The notes: generated by a model not told the origin, from the sequence alone. A stretch of DNA of 64,000 nucleotides from [Borrelia] turdi (GCF_008828755.2 NZ_QBLM01000001.1:1-64000), one strand, 5' to 3'; shown: positions 1 through 10,979, counted from the stretch's first letter. A program made the numbers and translations.

Positions 1-81
1 ATAAAACATCCCACTTCTATTCCAATCACGAATCGATTTAACTTCTTATATAATAAGAGAAGAGATGAGGTATTTTTAATA

Positions 82-123
82 TATACTAAAAGATAATAAT
101 ATATATAATTTTTAATTAGTATA
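82..123. other. Internal telomere-like junction (fused replicated telomere)
   Basis: TATACTA at 82-88 faces TAGTATA at 117-123 across an axis at about 102/103. Each box begins at the 15th base from the axis, the spacing of box 3 in Borrelia hairpin telomeres, which ResT resolves. The right half (103-123) closely resembles a Lyme-group telomere end. The two halves are not perfect complements (for example 90/115, 91/114, 92/113 and 98/107 mismatch), and similarity stops soon outside the boxes. So this is not simply a sequencing read turning round a hairpin. It looks like ends of two different replicons joined. Inference; no ResT activity can be read from sequence. Confidence 0.65.
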
Positions 124-246
124 GATATCTTATTCATATCTAAAAAGATTATAAAGATTATGCTGAATATCACAACATTTAACGAAAAAATCCCAAACAT
201 TAACTGCTAAATCCAAAACTTTAATACGCTGGAAATGAAAAATTAG

Positions 247-480
247 GTGAAATTTTTCAAGATTTTTCTCTGCAAAAAACTCCAACTCCAGATAGGCAGT
301 GTGTTTTGCTATTATCATTCGATAGTATATTTACTTCAAAATCGGAGTAAATATAACGCATTTAGCAGTCAATTATATCATAGACTTAAGGATTTAGAAC
401 GAGCGGTTTACAAAATTTATGATAAGGAAATGGAAAATCCCGAAGGTTATTTTACTATGTGGAACCTAAACTCAATATAG
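247..480 (+). pseudogene. Fragment of a PF50-family plasmid partition gene
   Basis: The frame carries a C-terminal block (about GSVFCYYHSIVYLL followed by a helical DLERAVYKIYDKEM stretch) that lines up with the C-terminus of the intact PF50 protein at 14186-14758 (GSIFCYFKSLFRLL and ALEKQVYEFYDKKY). The N-terminal half is missing and no good ribosome binding site precedes the first Met. It starts 124 bp from the telomere-like junction and is the third partition-gene trace in the window. Inferred to be a dead relic. Confidence 0.55.
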
Positions 481-940
481 TATAATTTACGAAATGTTGC
501 AAAAAATTATTCAGAAAAGTTACAAATAGAAGTTTAATCCCTAAAAAGAACATCGCTTTTTGATATTTTCCCTAAAACCATAAAATATCCCTAAAAAACC
601 ATCCCCATCTTTTAAAAAGAAGAAAATAGATTGAACCATTTCTTACTTTTACTAATAGAACATAGTTTTATCACCCACAATTTCCTTTTTGTAAAACCCT
701 GTTTACCCAAAACTATCTGCTTTTTAGTAGAGCTATTCTAATAACTTTCCCAGAAGCTTTTCTTTTACTATTTTTAGCTTAATATATGAATAAGCACTCT
801 AAAACAAAAAAATAATACTCGGGGCCAATGTAAAAAAATCTACAACCATATACGGGTTAAATACTACGAAACTCTTTATCTACTAAATCGAGCCGATTAA
901 TCCAAACAAAAAATTAATATTCTGCGCTTAATATTTTTAA
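481..940. other. Gene-free stretch
   Basis: No reading frame, RNA gene or convincing signal was seen. It joins the partition-gene relic to the PF54 lipoprotein unit. From about 861 onward the sequence recurs almost unchanged at 33228 onward. Confidence 0.4.
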
Positions 941-968
941 AAAGAGAAGTTAATTCTTCTCTTTTTTT
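941..968 (+). terminator. Rho-independent terminator upstream of the PF54 gene
   Basis: AGAGAAG (943-949) pairs with CTTCTCT (956-962) around a six-base loop, followed by a run of T. The same hairpin recurs just after the PF54 gene (1947-1975) and, with a damaged stem, near 33317-33347. This suggests a formerly tandem gene array in which each unit carried its own terminator. Confidence 0.6.
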
Positions 969-1131
969 ATTCATACAAGCTAACCAAGCCCAAACCAAAA
1001 ACACAAAGTAAAAATTAAATTTTTAATATCAAGTAGGTTTTGATATTACTTGAAAATAATATCAAATTATTATATTATTTTTTTATATTAAAAATTAATA
1101 AGTACTAAATTTAATATAAAAGGAGAACATT

Positions 1132-1923
1132 TTGAAAAAAAATAAATTAAATATCATTAAGCTCAACATTATTGCAGCAATATTAACATCAATTTGTATA
1201 TCATGTGCACCTCTTGACAACGTTAATCCAAACAAGCTAAAGAACCACACCAATCCGAGAAAGCTAAAAAAAACAAAAAGACGTTCCAATTCAAAAAATC
1301 CAGCAGAAAATAATCAAAATCTTAAAAATGAATCTCAAAATCCAAAATATTCAAATCAAAACCCTCAAGAAAAAATCTTGCCCCCAAAATTAGCAAAAAT
1401 TAATAAAGATCTGAAAGATCAAAAAAAACAAGAAGATATACAAATAGCTAATATTGATGCACAATATGATTTCCTAGAAACTTTTAAACTTAAAAACCAT
1501 GAGTATTTTATGCACATTACAAAAATGATATTAAAAAGAATAATTTACTCATCCTTAAATTACGAAAAAGAAAAAATATTGACATTAAAAGAAATTCTTG
1601 AAAAACTTGATAACAATTATCAAAACCGACGAATAGCTGATATGTTTTTTGAAACATCTAGGGATATTCAACTTGATATAGAAAAACTACATTCAATAAA
1701 AATAGAAGATTTAAGCAAAAAAAAAGCCGAAGAGCTGCTACAAGATATGGAACTTAGTTTAAAGGGAAAACAAAATTTCGCAAAAACCTTAAACGCAACC
1801 ATTGAAGCTTATAGCAAAGATTCCAACAACCTTAAAACCAATCTAAAAAATCTAGCAACTCACATAAAAGATAAATACTACCATATTACCCTTTATATAC
1901 CAAATAAAATCTATAAAAAATAA
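1132..1923 (+). CDS. PF54-family (CspA/BBA68-like) surface lipoprotein
   Basis: This 263-residue protein starts at TTG with an AGGAG site at 1121-1125. Its lipoprotein signal peptide ends at Cys25 (CISC). The N-terminus, and a helical C-terminal domain with motifs such as KEILEKL, LSKKKAEELLQDMELSL and KTLNATIEAY, follow the pattern of the PF54 group. That group includes CspA (CRASP-1, a factor H binder), BBA64 and P35. The middle (about residues 35-100) is a Lys/Asn/Gln-rich linker. Expected site: outer-membrane surface. The PF54 fold is a dimeric helix bundle; whether this paralogue binds complement regulators cannot be told. A truncated paralogue follows at 2039 and a deleted copy lies at 33540. 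Confidence 0.8.
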   Translation: MKKNKLNIIKLNIIAAILTSICISCAPLDNVNPNKLKNHTNPRKLKKTKRRSNSKNPAENNQNLKNESQNPKYSNQNPQEKILPPKLAKINKDLKDQKKQEDIQIANIDAQYDFLETFKLKNHEYFMHITKMILKRIIYSSLNYEKEKILTLKEILEKLDNNYQNRRIADMFFETSRDIQLDIEKLHSIKIEDLSKKKAEELLQDMELSLKGKQNFAKTLNATIEAYSKDSNNLKTNLKNLATHIKDKYYHITLYIPNKIYKK

Positions 1924-1946
1924 TATTCTGCACTTGATATTTTTTT

Positions 1947-1975
1947 AAAGAGAAGTTAATTCTTCTCTTTTTTTT
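1947..1975 (+). terminator. Terminator of the PF54 gene
   Basis: AAAGAGAAG and CTTCTCTTT form a hairpin followed by a T run, 25 bp after the stop codon. It matches the hairpin at 941-968. Confidence 0.65.
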
Positions 1976-2038
1976 ATTCATACAATCTAAGTCCAAAAAC
2001 AAAAAGTAGAAATTAAATTTTTAATATCAAATTTATTT

Positions 2039-2287
2039 AATATCATTGATCTTAGCATTATTACAATAATATTAACTTCAATTTGCATATCATGTACACC
2101 TATTGGTAATGTTAATCTAAACAAACTAAACAGAGTAGCCCCACTCTTAAAAATCCAAAAAAACAAAGAGCCTTACCACTCAGAAGTTTTAAAAAACAAA
2201 CAGCTACAACAATTCAGAAAATCTAGAAAAATTCAACAATTTGATAGTGATACTAACAAGCATTCTGAAAACCATAATAGTATGTAG
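2039..2287 (+). pseudogene. Truncated PF54 lipoprotein remnant
   Basis: An open frame without a start codon translates to a signal-peptide-like segment ending in the lipobox CISC. It is close to residues 11-25 of the PF54 protein at 1132. About 60 residues of a diverged linker and a stop follow. The promoter region upstream (from about 1926) also copies the one upstream of 1132. The start codon and the whole folded domain are gone. Confidence 0.7.
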
Positions 2288-2902
2288 ATAAAATTACTTA
2301 TAAAGAAGATAAAAAGAACTTTATCATAACTCAACATTTTGTTGCCTTAAAGTTTTTAACTTTTGATTTAATTTCTAAGAAATTTTACTTATTTTTGCAA
2401 AGTCTCCAATTTGGTTTTTACTATTTAACACTATCTTAAATACCTTCTACAACCAATAACGAATTATAATTAAGCATCATAATCAAAAATATCCCCTTTT
2501 TTATTTTCTTGACATATTGACCTCATTAAAAATCCATTATCAATTACAACAACAAGTTCCATGTAATAAGATGAATAAAAATCTGTAAGATTTCGTTATC
2601 CTCCTAGGATAATCTTTTAAAACTTTCAGAGTAAACATTTACATCTAATTTTTTGAAGAATAGGCTTTTAACATTTCCAGAATCAAATTCTTTAAAAGAA
2701 TATTTGAGCATAATAACACTATCGTATTCGGTTTATTGTGAATAATAATACTCCCTTTTCCTTATTTAAGCTATTCAAATAAAAAATTTCAAGCAACCAA
2801 GCACACAAAAGGATTGCACCAAAAAATTAGTAATCCAATAGGGTATTAAGGGAGCAAAATCCTGTCTTTTTAAGCTTAATTATTGCTTATCTTATTAATT
2901 AT
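2288..2902. other. Gene-free stretch
   Basis: Stop codons are frequent in all frames. No RNA gene or clear hairpin was seen. It is probably decayed lipoprotein-array DNA. Confidence 0.35.
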
Positions 2903-3944
2903 TTAAGACTTAACTTTCTTATAAACAAAGTATAGATTATCAATAGCGGTAATCATCTTTTCTATCTCTTTGTCTGTCTCCTTTCTAGCAAAAATTTTTA
3001 CTCTTTCAAATCCACCCTTATATTCACCATAAATACTAGTAATAGCACCTACAATAACATCAACAGCATGGTCTCCTTTTCCATTAGCATATTGATTTGC
3101 AGCAACACTAAAATCTTTAACAGCTTGCTTAAATTCTATAGAAGATACACAAGATGTTAAAGAAGCATAAGCATTGGCATAAGCTATGCTAGCTATTTCT
3201 ATAGTCTTTTTAATAACAGGAAGAAGATTTCTAACATTTTTTAAATGCACCATATTTTCTTTCTTTTTAGGTCCATCAGCATCTATAGCTTCTTGATGAT
3301 CTTCTACTGTCTTTATTTTACTTTCAGCCTCACTAGCCTATTTTATAGCTTTCTTATACTCTTCTATTGTATCTTCTAAATCTTTTTTGTTATAAACAGA
3401 AACAGCTTTTTTAGCACATTGTTAAGATTAGAATATTCTTTGTCTAGATTTAATGTTTTTTAATGCATCAAGGGCTTGACTACGCCTTTCAGAAGGGACC
3501 CTTTGCTAAAACACCCAATACTATAATTGTTACAACCGGTATAGGTATTAATAGCATTATAAGATTTTGTATATTTGTTATAAATAGTATCTAAATTACA
3601 TCGATATGTTATAGTTTTTTTAAAAAATTATTAAGCTTATCCCTGTCTTATTTAGCATCCTTTTTTCCTTGCTTTTCTAAACTAGCATTAGTATCAGAAT
3701 CATCAGCAAGCATAGCAAAGCTACTATCATGAACATCAACTTAAGCTAAAGCAGCTTTACCACCTGTAACATCATTTTTATTTTCCTCTTGTTGTCCCGA
3801 AACAACTGAACCTGAATTACTAATATTGCTAGTAGTGTCAAACAAGGAAGCTCCTTCTTTACTTGTGATATTTTTTCCAAAAAACTTGCAAAATACAAAC
3901 ATTATTGTTGCTAGTAGTAAAATATACATATTGATTCTTATCAT
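2903..3944 (-). pseudogene. Decayed lipoprotein-like gene of a repeated family
   Basis: The 5' end is intact: an AAGGGGGG site, then Met at 3944 and a hydrophobic leader with Cys19 (MFVFC). Frameshifts and stops break the middle. The last 116 codons (3253-2903) are open again and end in AIDNLYFVYKKVKS. Homologous debris occurs at 22320-22440 (minus), 24890-25560 (plus) and 33920-34645 (plus). I do not recognise the family with confidence. The head-to-head arrangement with the lipoprotein at 4323 is itself duplicated in inverted form at 24160-25560. Confidence 0.65.
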
Positions 3945-4322
3945 TAAGCCCCCCTTTTTATTTAGTTATTTTACCAAATATTATTTATATTACATGTTCT
4001 AAACTTAGAAAAGTTTCTAAGAAATTTGTGAAGTCTGATTGTACGTTTGCAGAAGAAAATTATCTTATATGGCTATTTAGTGTTTTATGATTTAATCAAT
4101 ATAATAGCTAATTAATTAATAGAGAAGATGTAAATGCAATATCTTAGTAAACAAACTAAATATAAGATGTGTTTAAATTAACAAAATAGTATCAAGAAAG
4201 AGTGATAGAAAAGTAAAGTTTCATTTAGTTACTACTTAATTTATAGATTTTTGATAAAGATAAAAGCAATAAAGTTAATTAAGCTGTTATGGTATATTAT
4301 TCCAATATGTATAGGAGGTAAA
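3945..4322. promoter_or_regulatory. Shared intergenic region between divergent lipoprotein genes
   Basis: This 378-bp AT-rich region separates two divergent leader sequences, so promoters for both directions should lie here. A diverged inverted copy lies at about 24537-24890. No specific operator can be assigned. Confidence 0.45.
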
Positions 4323-5216
4323 ATGAGATTAATAGTTAAAGTTTTAATCGCAATTAGTTTAATTAGTAACAATTTTACGTCGTGCAAGCTATATGAAAAG
4401 TTGGCAGATAAAAAGGAAGGGTCTTTAGATAGTAAAAAGGAGTATTTGAAAAAGAGGGAATTAATTGTGGAGTCTGCTGATAATGTAGAAACTGATACTT
4501 CAACTTATTATGTACAAGATAGTGGTAGAAGTGGGTATAAGACTAGGAGCGTAATTGAAGGAAGAAAAAGTGAGCAAAAAGGAAATATATTAGAAAAACA
4601 GATGGAAAAGAACATAAATATAAAGCTTTCGGTTGGTAGATCAACTAGCAGTGAGAATGCTAGTTATAATTATTCTGAACAAGTTGCTAATAAAGCTAAG
4701 GAAGCTGAGAATATTGAGAATAAAGCCTCTTTTTATATAGCAGAGACTGATAAAATGACTGCTAGTTTAAATAAGATAAGGTCAGAGCTTGATGCAATAA
4801 AAACTAAGATTGATACTGCTGAATCTGATCTTCAGAAAGCAAGAAGAACCTCTGGGATTAGTAAATCTAAGAGAAGATTATTGCCCGACCTGCACAAAGC
4901 AATTGTTAAGGCTAAAAATAGTAGGGATTATGCTGACAAAGTATGTTATAGTGATGCAATTAGTGTATTAAAAATTGCCAGGAATGGTTTTGAAAATGCA
5001 AAGAGAAGAGCAGTTGATGCTTTAGGAGAAACCAAAGATGACAGTTCTTCTATAGCATATTATGATTATTCTTACTTTTATTGGATGAAAGAAGCTAGAA
5101 AAGCAATGAATAATGCAGAAAGCATGTTTAAGAATGCGAAAAAGTATCAAGAAGATCTTCAAGCTAAGATGAATCAAGTAAATAAAGAGCTTGCTCAGTT
5201 GAAAGAAAAAATATGA
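4323..5216 (+). CDS. Helical surface lipoprotein, family uncertain
   Basis: This is a 297-residue protein. I chose the Met at 4323 because AGGAGGT stands just before it; the frame is open 24 codons further upstream but without a site. The signal peptide ends in the lipobox FTSC (Cys21). The rest is strongly helical with heptad-like Lys/Glu patterns (residues about 120-190 and 255-297), as in many Borrelia surface antigens. It may belong with the P37-type plasmid lipoproteins, but that is tentative. A frameshifted N-terminal copy occurs at 24160-24536, and a decayed relative may occur at 20860-21262. Expected location: outer membrane. Confidence 0.75.
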   Translation: MRLIVKVLIAISLISNNFTSCKLYEKLADKKEGSLDSKKEYLKKRELIVESADNVETDTSTYYVQDSGRSGYKTRSVIEGRKSEQKGNILEKQMEKNINIKLSVGRSTSSENASYNYSEQVANKAKEAENIENKASFYIAETDKMTASLNKIRSELDAIKTKIDTAESDLQKARRTSGISKSKRRLLPDLHKAIVKAKNSRDYADKVCYSDAISVLKIARNGFENAKRRAVDALGETKDDSSSIAYYDYSYFYWMKEARKAMNNAESMFKNAKKYQEDLQAKMNQVNKELAQLKEKI

Positions 5217-5322
5217 AATTTGGAAAAAACATAAATCTAAGTAGTAGAATAGGAGTAGATTTAACCAAAATGGAATCCTTCTAAGAAGAGAAGGAAGGAG
5301 GGGCCTTTTATAACATATTAGG

Positions 5323-5349
5323 TAGGGGCTTCTTTCAAAGAAGACCCTA
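5323..5349. terminator. Hairpin between convergent lipoprotein genes
   Basis: TAGGG and CTTCTTT pair with AAGAAG and CCCTA around a very short loop, with one bulged base on each side. It lies between the stop of the plus-strand gene (5216) and that of the minus-strand gene (5393), so it could serve both. A run of A/T follows on either side. Confidence 0.55.
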
Positions 5350-5392
5350 ATATTAAATATATAAATATTAATATATTTATATATTTTTTTAT

Positions 5393-6355
5393 TTATTTAA
5401 ACTTGCTTAAAATAGTTTTTGCACGTTGAATAAGTTCTCTTATAGCCCTCTTTCTCCCCATTCCCTCAACTTTTTTAGAAGTATAATATTCTAAATTTTC
5501 TAAAGCATCCTCTGCTTTATATGCAGCCGATTTAGATAACTGTGCTGCCTCCTTATCTTCACGCTTCAATCTTTTAATAATACCTTCTTCTAAATTTTTC
5601 TTAGCTTCATCAAAAAAGGAAGCTGCGGATCTTATATATTGTTCTGCAACCTCAATGCTAACCATAATATTTTCAAGTTCATCATCTATCTTTAAATCAT
5701 TTTCCAATTGTCCCAGTTCCTTTATTCCATAATTATTGCTACCAGAATTTCTCATTAGTAATGTTTTTTTATCCCTGACCTCAGTCTTTACCTCATAAAA
5801 ATCACTTTTTATTAAAGTATATTCATTTTTAAGCGAACACACATTCTCGATTAACTTGGGAAACCCTAAACCTCCAATAATATTCTCTATCTCTTTAATT
5901 GCTTGATCCGCTCTCTTTTCTTCCCTAGTAGAAGGAATTAAATCATCTTTTTTTATCTCTTTTTTTTGATCATGCTCAATTATAATATTTGGTATGTCAG
6001 CCTTATCATCCAATACTCCAGACCCCGCGGTTTCCAAAAAAGATTCTACAACAGGCTCTAAATCCGAAGAAGACTCAGATAACACCTCTATGGACTCTTT
6101 TACTGAAGGATTTGTAGAACCTTCAGTAAGAATTATCCCCACATCTTTCAATTCCTCAAAATTTTTATTTTTAAAACCTTTTTTTTCTTCTTGATTACCA
6201 TATAACTTATTAATAGCATTTCCTTGAACGCTGCCCAAAACTTCTTTTATATCTTTGTTATTTTTTTGCTCTTTACTCCCAAATAATTTAGAATCTGGGC
6301 TGCAAGATATCAATCCTATCGTTAATAATGTGTATAAAAACAAATTTTTTCTCAT
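5393..6355 (-). CDS. PF12-family lipoprotein (BB0844/BBG01/BBK01-like)
   Basis: This 320-residue protein has a lipoprotein signal ending in ISC (Cys18) and an acidic, Ser/Glu-rich linker to about residue 140. A helical domain follows, beginning EEKRADQAIKEIENIIGG with GFPKLIENV soon after, and continuing with SLKNEYTLIKSDFYEV and EVAEQYIRSAASFFDEAKK. Those signatures match the multi-copy PF12 family, which sits on linear plasmids and at the chromosome right end in B. burgdorferi; its function is unknown. A ribosome binding site (AGGAGAAT) precedes the ATG. A second copy survives as a fragment at 31690-32132. Confidence 0.8.
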   Translation of the reverse strand: MRKNLFLYTLLTIGLISCSPDSKLFGSKEQKNNKDIKEVLGSVQGNAINKLYGNQEEKKGFKNKNFEELKDVGIILTEGSTNPSVKESIEVLSESSSDLEPVVESFLETAGSGVLDDKADIPNIIIEHDQKKEIKKDDLIPSTREEKRADQAIKEIENIIGGLGFPKLIENVCSLKNEYTLIKSDFYEVKTEVRDKKTLLMRNSGSNNYGIKELGQLENDLKIDDELENIMVSIEVAEQYIRSAASFFDEAKKNLEEGIIKRLKREDKEAAQLSKSAAYKAEDALENLEYYTSKKVEGMGRKRAIRELIQRAKTILSKFK

Positions 6356-7157
6356 AAAAATATTCTCCTTTACTTTCGTTAAGAATATATATCATAAATA
6401 ATAATGATTCTTAATTAATATTACTTATAATAATAATTCAATTATTATAAAATATAAATAAAATTATTTATATTTTATAATTTTTTACTTATTAATCACT
6501 CAAAGAACATCCGATAAACTATGAACTAAACTTTATCAAAACTCGAATATTTAATTTCATGATTTTAATAAAAATTAACAGATACCAGTACATTTTTACC
6601 TGGAGTTGTCAGCATGCTACTTTACGAATTCCTTTGCCCAATCAAGCTCAATTCCAGAATGGTAAAATCAATTTTTATTACTAAATCTTCAATAAGCTTT
6701 ATAAGCTTATCTTTTACACTTAAGCATATATAAATTCTCCTTTAAATAGCATACACATTATCTACCACTTGTTCCTGGCAATTTTTTATCTATCTTGCTT
6801 GATTTATTTTTTTCTTTTATGAAACAGTATTTTTCTTTAACTACCCCATATCTAACAAAATTTTACTGATGATTAACACCGCGCATTTTAGATCGCGTAT
6901 TTAAAATATTATTTATATTTTTTGTGGATTATTTAAATATATTTGTCATAATTGACACTCCCCCTTATTTTGCCATTAATAGTAGCAAAACTTTTTTTGC
7001 AAAAAGAAATTGGAACCTAGTTAAATTCTCTTCTTAAGAACTTAACCAAATCCCTTATTTATAAAGTACTAATAATTAAAAGAAATAATAAAAAAGCAAT
7101 AAATATAAATTTTAATTAATAGGTAATTGATTTTGTTTTTATAATCAATAAATTGCC
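6356..7157. other. Gene-free stretch
   Basis: No gene was seen. It contains one copy (6992-7050) of a dispersed repeat also found at 30352-30414. Confidence 0.4.
6992..7050. repeat. Dispersed repeat, copy 1
   Basis: TTTTTGCAAAAA is followed by GGAACCTAG, then AAATTCTC and TTAAGAACTTA. The same order of words recurs at 30352-30414 with a few changes. The copies lie on opposite sides of the inner telomere-like palindrome. Function unknown. Confidence 0.6.
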
Positions 7158-8149
<992 letters not shown>

Positions 8150-8410
8150 AATATAAAAAAATTCCTACTATTGGGAATAAAACAACCAATACAAGATCTA
8201 TCAAAAAGACATAGAACAATGAGCTTGCTTATAAAAATTTAGAGAATTTAGAAAAACAATTCAGGCAATTCGATATAAAATTTGATCATCTTAATAACAA
8301 GACAAATAGTGTAAATTTAAAATCAATGGTGTCAAAAATTATCTTGATTCAAAATAGGCTACTACAGTAATCAATTTTAAAGAAAAACCTAAAGCAGAAA
8401 ACAAGTTATT
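8150..8410 (+). pseudogene. Bdr-like (PF80) remnant
   Basis: With a stop just before it, one frame reads NELAYKNLENLEKQFRQFD and then IKFDHLNNKTNSVNLKSMV, about 45 codons in all. This resembles the start and first repeat of Borrelia direct repeat (Bdr) proteins, where such phrases introduce KIDSV-type repeats. The tandem repeats and the C-terminal membrane segment are not present. Family assignment is from memory of Bdr wording. Confidence 0.45.
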
Positions 8411-8750
8411 GTGGATTTTAACAAATTAAAAGTTCAACTATAAAAAAATGAAATAATCTTTAAAATTATTAATTTACTTTGATATTTTATTGCTATCAAC
8501 ACAATATATAAAAATTATCAGTGTATCTTTTTTACGCCATAATAATATTATTAATTACAATTTTGTTTAAAGTTTTAAAAGAAAAAATGAATTCACTAAA
8601 ATAGTAAATAACAAATATGGGAAAGACCTTACACAAAGATAATATATTTAGTGTTAAAAAATAAAATTAATGTAAAAAATAAATAGTATAAACACTAATA
8701 AAAGTGCTTGGAAAAAACTTAAACAAATAAATTAATACTCCTTTAAAAGA

Positions 8751-8878
8751 AAGTAGAAGTAGTAGAAGTAGTAGAAGTAGTAGAAGTAGTAGAAGTAGTA
8801 GAAGTAGTAGAAGTAGTAGAAGTAGTAGAAGTAGTAGAAGTAGTAGAAGTAGTAGAAGTAGTAGAAGTAGTAGAAGTA
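8751..8878 (+). repeat. Nine-base tandem repeat, about 14 copies
   Basis: Unit AAGTAGTAG, perfect from 8757 to 8873 (13 units) with partial units at both ends. One frame would read (Arg-Ser-Ser)n, one (Glu-Val-Val)n and one is all stops. The Arg-Ser-Ser frame is closed upstream by a TAA and has no start, so it does not appear to be coding. Confidence 0.95.
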
Positions 8879-9497
8879 ATTTTTTCTTTAATTATTTGCT
8901 ATATATACTTAACAAGTATATTACAAAATTTATAATTGTCAAAATTTTTACAAAATATTAAATACTCTAGCATTGTACTATTATTTGTAATAACATGGGT
9001 TTATTTGTTTTAAAAGTTTTTTTATCACAAATGTATGTATGTAATTCATAAACAAAAGTAAAAAATGTTAGAAAATATTAATAATAATTATGCCTTTTTA
9101 ATATACAAAAGTCATTCATTAATTTTTGCAATACAAATTGTTATCTTGGTTAGTTTTTTTTATTTTTACGATTTTTTTAGAAGTTAGAACTAAACCAATA
9201 GTTTTAAAAATATTGATTCGGCTAATAGTTAAAAAATTAAAACCCGGCAACTCAACAAATAAAAAATAATAACTATTGAAAAAATGATTAATTTAAAATA
9301 AAATTTTTAAGGATAAAATTCAAAAAAGTAAATATAAATTAAAACCAATTATATATATTCCGTAAAAGGGTAAAATTGGCAATATCTATTATGATAGAAT
9401 TTACTAATTGGCTCCTAGCGTATGTTTGTTTATACTATTTTAGAGTTTTCATAAAGTAATATTTGATTATTAAAATCAGGATTAGGAAAAGATATTT
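8879..9497. other. Gene-free stretch
   Basis: No reading frame or structured element that I can support. It ends in the promoter region of the small lipoprotein at 9498. Confidence 0.35.
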
Positions 9498-9803
9498 ATG
9501 AGCAAAAAATTTATTATTTCATTACTATATAGCATTATAAACCTTTTATTATTAGGTTGTGATTTATCAGAGAATACCCTTCAAAACAAAAGGAATAATA
9601 TTCCCAATTTAGTAGGGAAGAACTACATGAATGATTCAAATTATAAATGCTTAACTAAAAAGGAGTCTGTGGGATTTAAAGATTCTCAAAAATTAGATAA
9701 TAACAATAATAAAACTCATTCTTATTATTCTAGAGTATCTAATTTTTCAAATTTCCATAACAAAACTCATACATCTTGTAAGACAATAATACAAACAAAA
9801 TGA
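9498..9803 (+). CDS. Short putative lipoprotein, 101 residues
   Basis: AGGAAAAG precedes the ATG. The leader is hydrophobic and ends in LLLGC (Cys21), a good spirochaetal lipobox. The rest is Asn/Lys/Ser-rich without recognisable domains, and two Cys lie near the end. Many Borrelia lipoproteins are longer, so this may be a truncated N-terminus followed by out-of-frame sequence. I do not recognise the family. Confidence 0.5.
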   Translation: MSKKFIISLLYSIINLLLLGCDLSENTLQNKRNNIPNLVGKNYMNDSNYKCLTKKESVGFKDSQKLDNNNNKTHSYYSRVSNFSNFHNKTHTSCKTIIQTK

Positions 9804-10285
9804 TTAGCGTTATCAAAAAAGTAAAAAATACTCAGCACATAATTAATTATTAAAGCTTATAATTTGCGCCTATATTTGTGGGTTTTGGCATTGATATTTG
9901 CTTCATTAATATCAAAAAACAGTCTTTATGAAAGTTTATTATACACAATTTATTTCTCCTATAGCCTTTTAATATTATCTAATCAATAATTTACTCCCCC
10001 TTAGCATTGCTTACATTAATATATTTCTGCAAGCTCTTCCCATTCTATGTCTAACTCGGGCAATTGCTTTTATAAATTTAACTATTTTATCTCTCTATTA
10101 TAAAAATTTTCATGAAAATATAATATTTTCTTTCATTAAAATCTGTAAGTTCGTATTTTTATCGTTTTTTCTCATAGTTTAACTCAAAAAATACTACTAA
10201 TACTATGTATTAGTAGTTAATATCTTTATTTATTGTTACTGCTTTTTGTTTTTTTTGATAATTTTTACCATTCCTAAGATATTCC
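9804..10285. other. Gene-free stretch
   Basis: No intact frame. It borders the tnpB remnant on its left. It may include the lost 3' flank of that element. Confidence 0.3.
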
Positions 10286-10560
10286 TTAATTTATTTCTAT
10301 AAATAAACAAGACTTGAGACTTAGAGTTGCATTTATTTCTTTATTATAGATAATATTATTAATTATTAAAATTTCACCTAATATCATTTAATTTTAGAAT
10401 GATATTTTTAATATTATAATTACTACATAATTTAGTTCATGAAAAAAATTTGTATACTCTGTAAAAATATAATCTTATCCCGACTCGATTTATATAATAA
10501 TTCTCTTACAAACTCATACCATCCTAAATTATTAATACTTTTCCTAAAAATTTCTTTTTG
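10286..10560 (-). pseudogene. Remnant of tnpB (IS200/IS605-family OrfB), C-terminal part
   Basis: On the minus strand, between stops, are traces of the TnpB zinc-ribbon region, ending in a frame that reads like EINATLSLKS. This corresponds to the RDIN(A)A-type motif that ends TnpB domains. A parallel remnant at 32990-33235 reads YDRDINAFLNLK. RNA-guided nuclease activity is certainly lost here. Borrelia plasmids carry full-length tnpB genes, so these are relics of that family. Confidence 0.45.
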
Positions 10561-10979
10561 CATGACGCTAATTGACACTTTCCCCAGAATTATATTTTTA
10601 TAATTAACCGCAAAATAATAAAATATATCATCTTTAGATTTATTGTCATTTTGATATCTATAATACTACATTTTTAATAATTTCATTGCTCTTGACACTT
10701 CTATATAAACATGGCTTTACAAACACTATTTTAAAAGCTTTATATATTAATTTTCTATTTTATTGAGTTTTTTATTATTGGCTCCAAAAACTTGCCTATT
10801 TCCCTATTATATTTAAAAATCCTTGCATTCTGATTTCCTTTTAATTTCTCTAAAAAGATTATTGTATATAGAGTTTAAATAAAATTAAAAATTGCCAAGA
10901 ATAAAACTATCAATTTCCTCTTAAGAATATAAATTCTCTTTATCGCCTAGTAAAATTTATACAGTAACCTAAGCGCCTT

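Noticed and set aside
1-204. Left edge as a hairpin read-through artefact
   Set aside because: If a read had turned round a hairpin, 1-102 would be the exact reverse complement of 103-204. It is not: mismatches occur in the core and similarity ends just outside the boxes.
8751-8878. Nine-base repeat as a repeat-protein gene or CRISPR
   Set aside because: No start codon in the open frames and no spacers between units.
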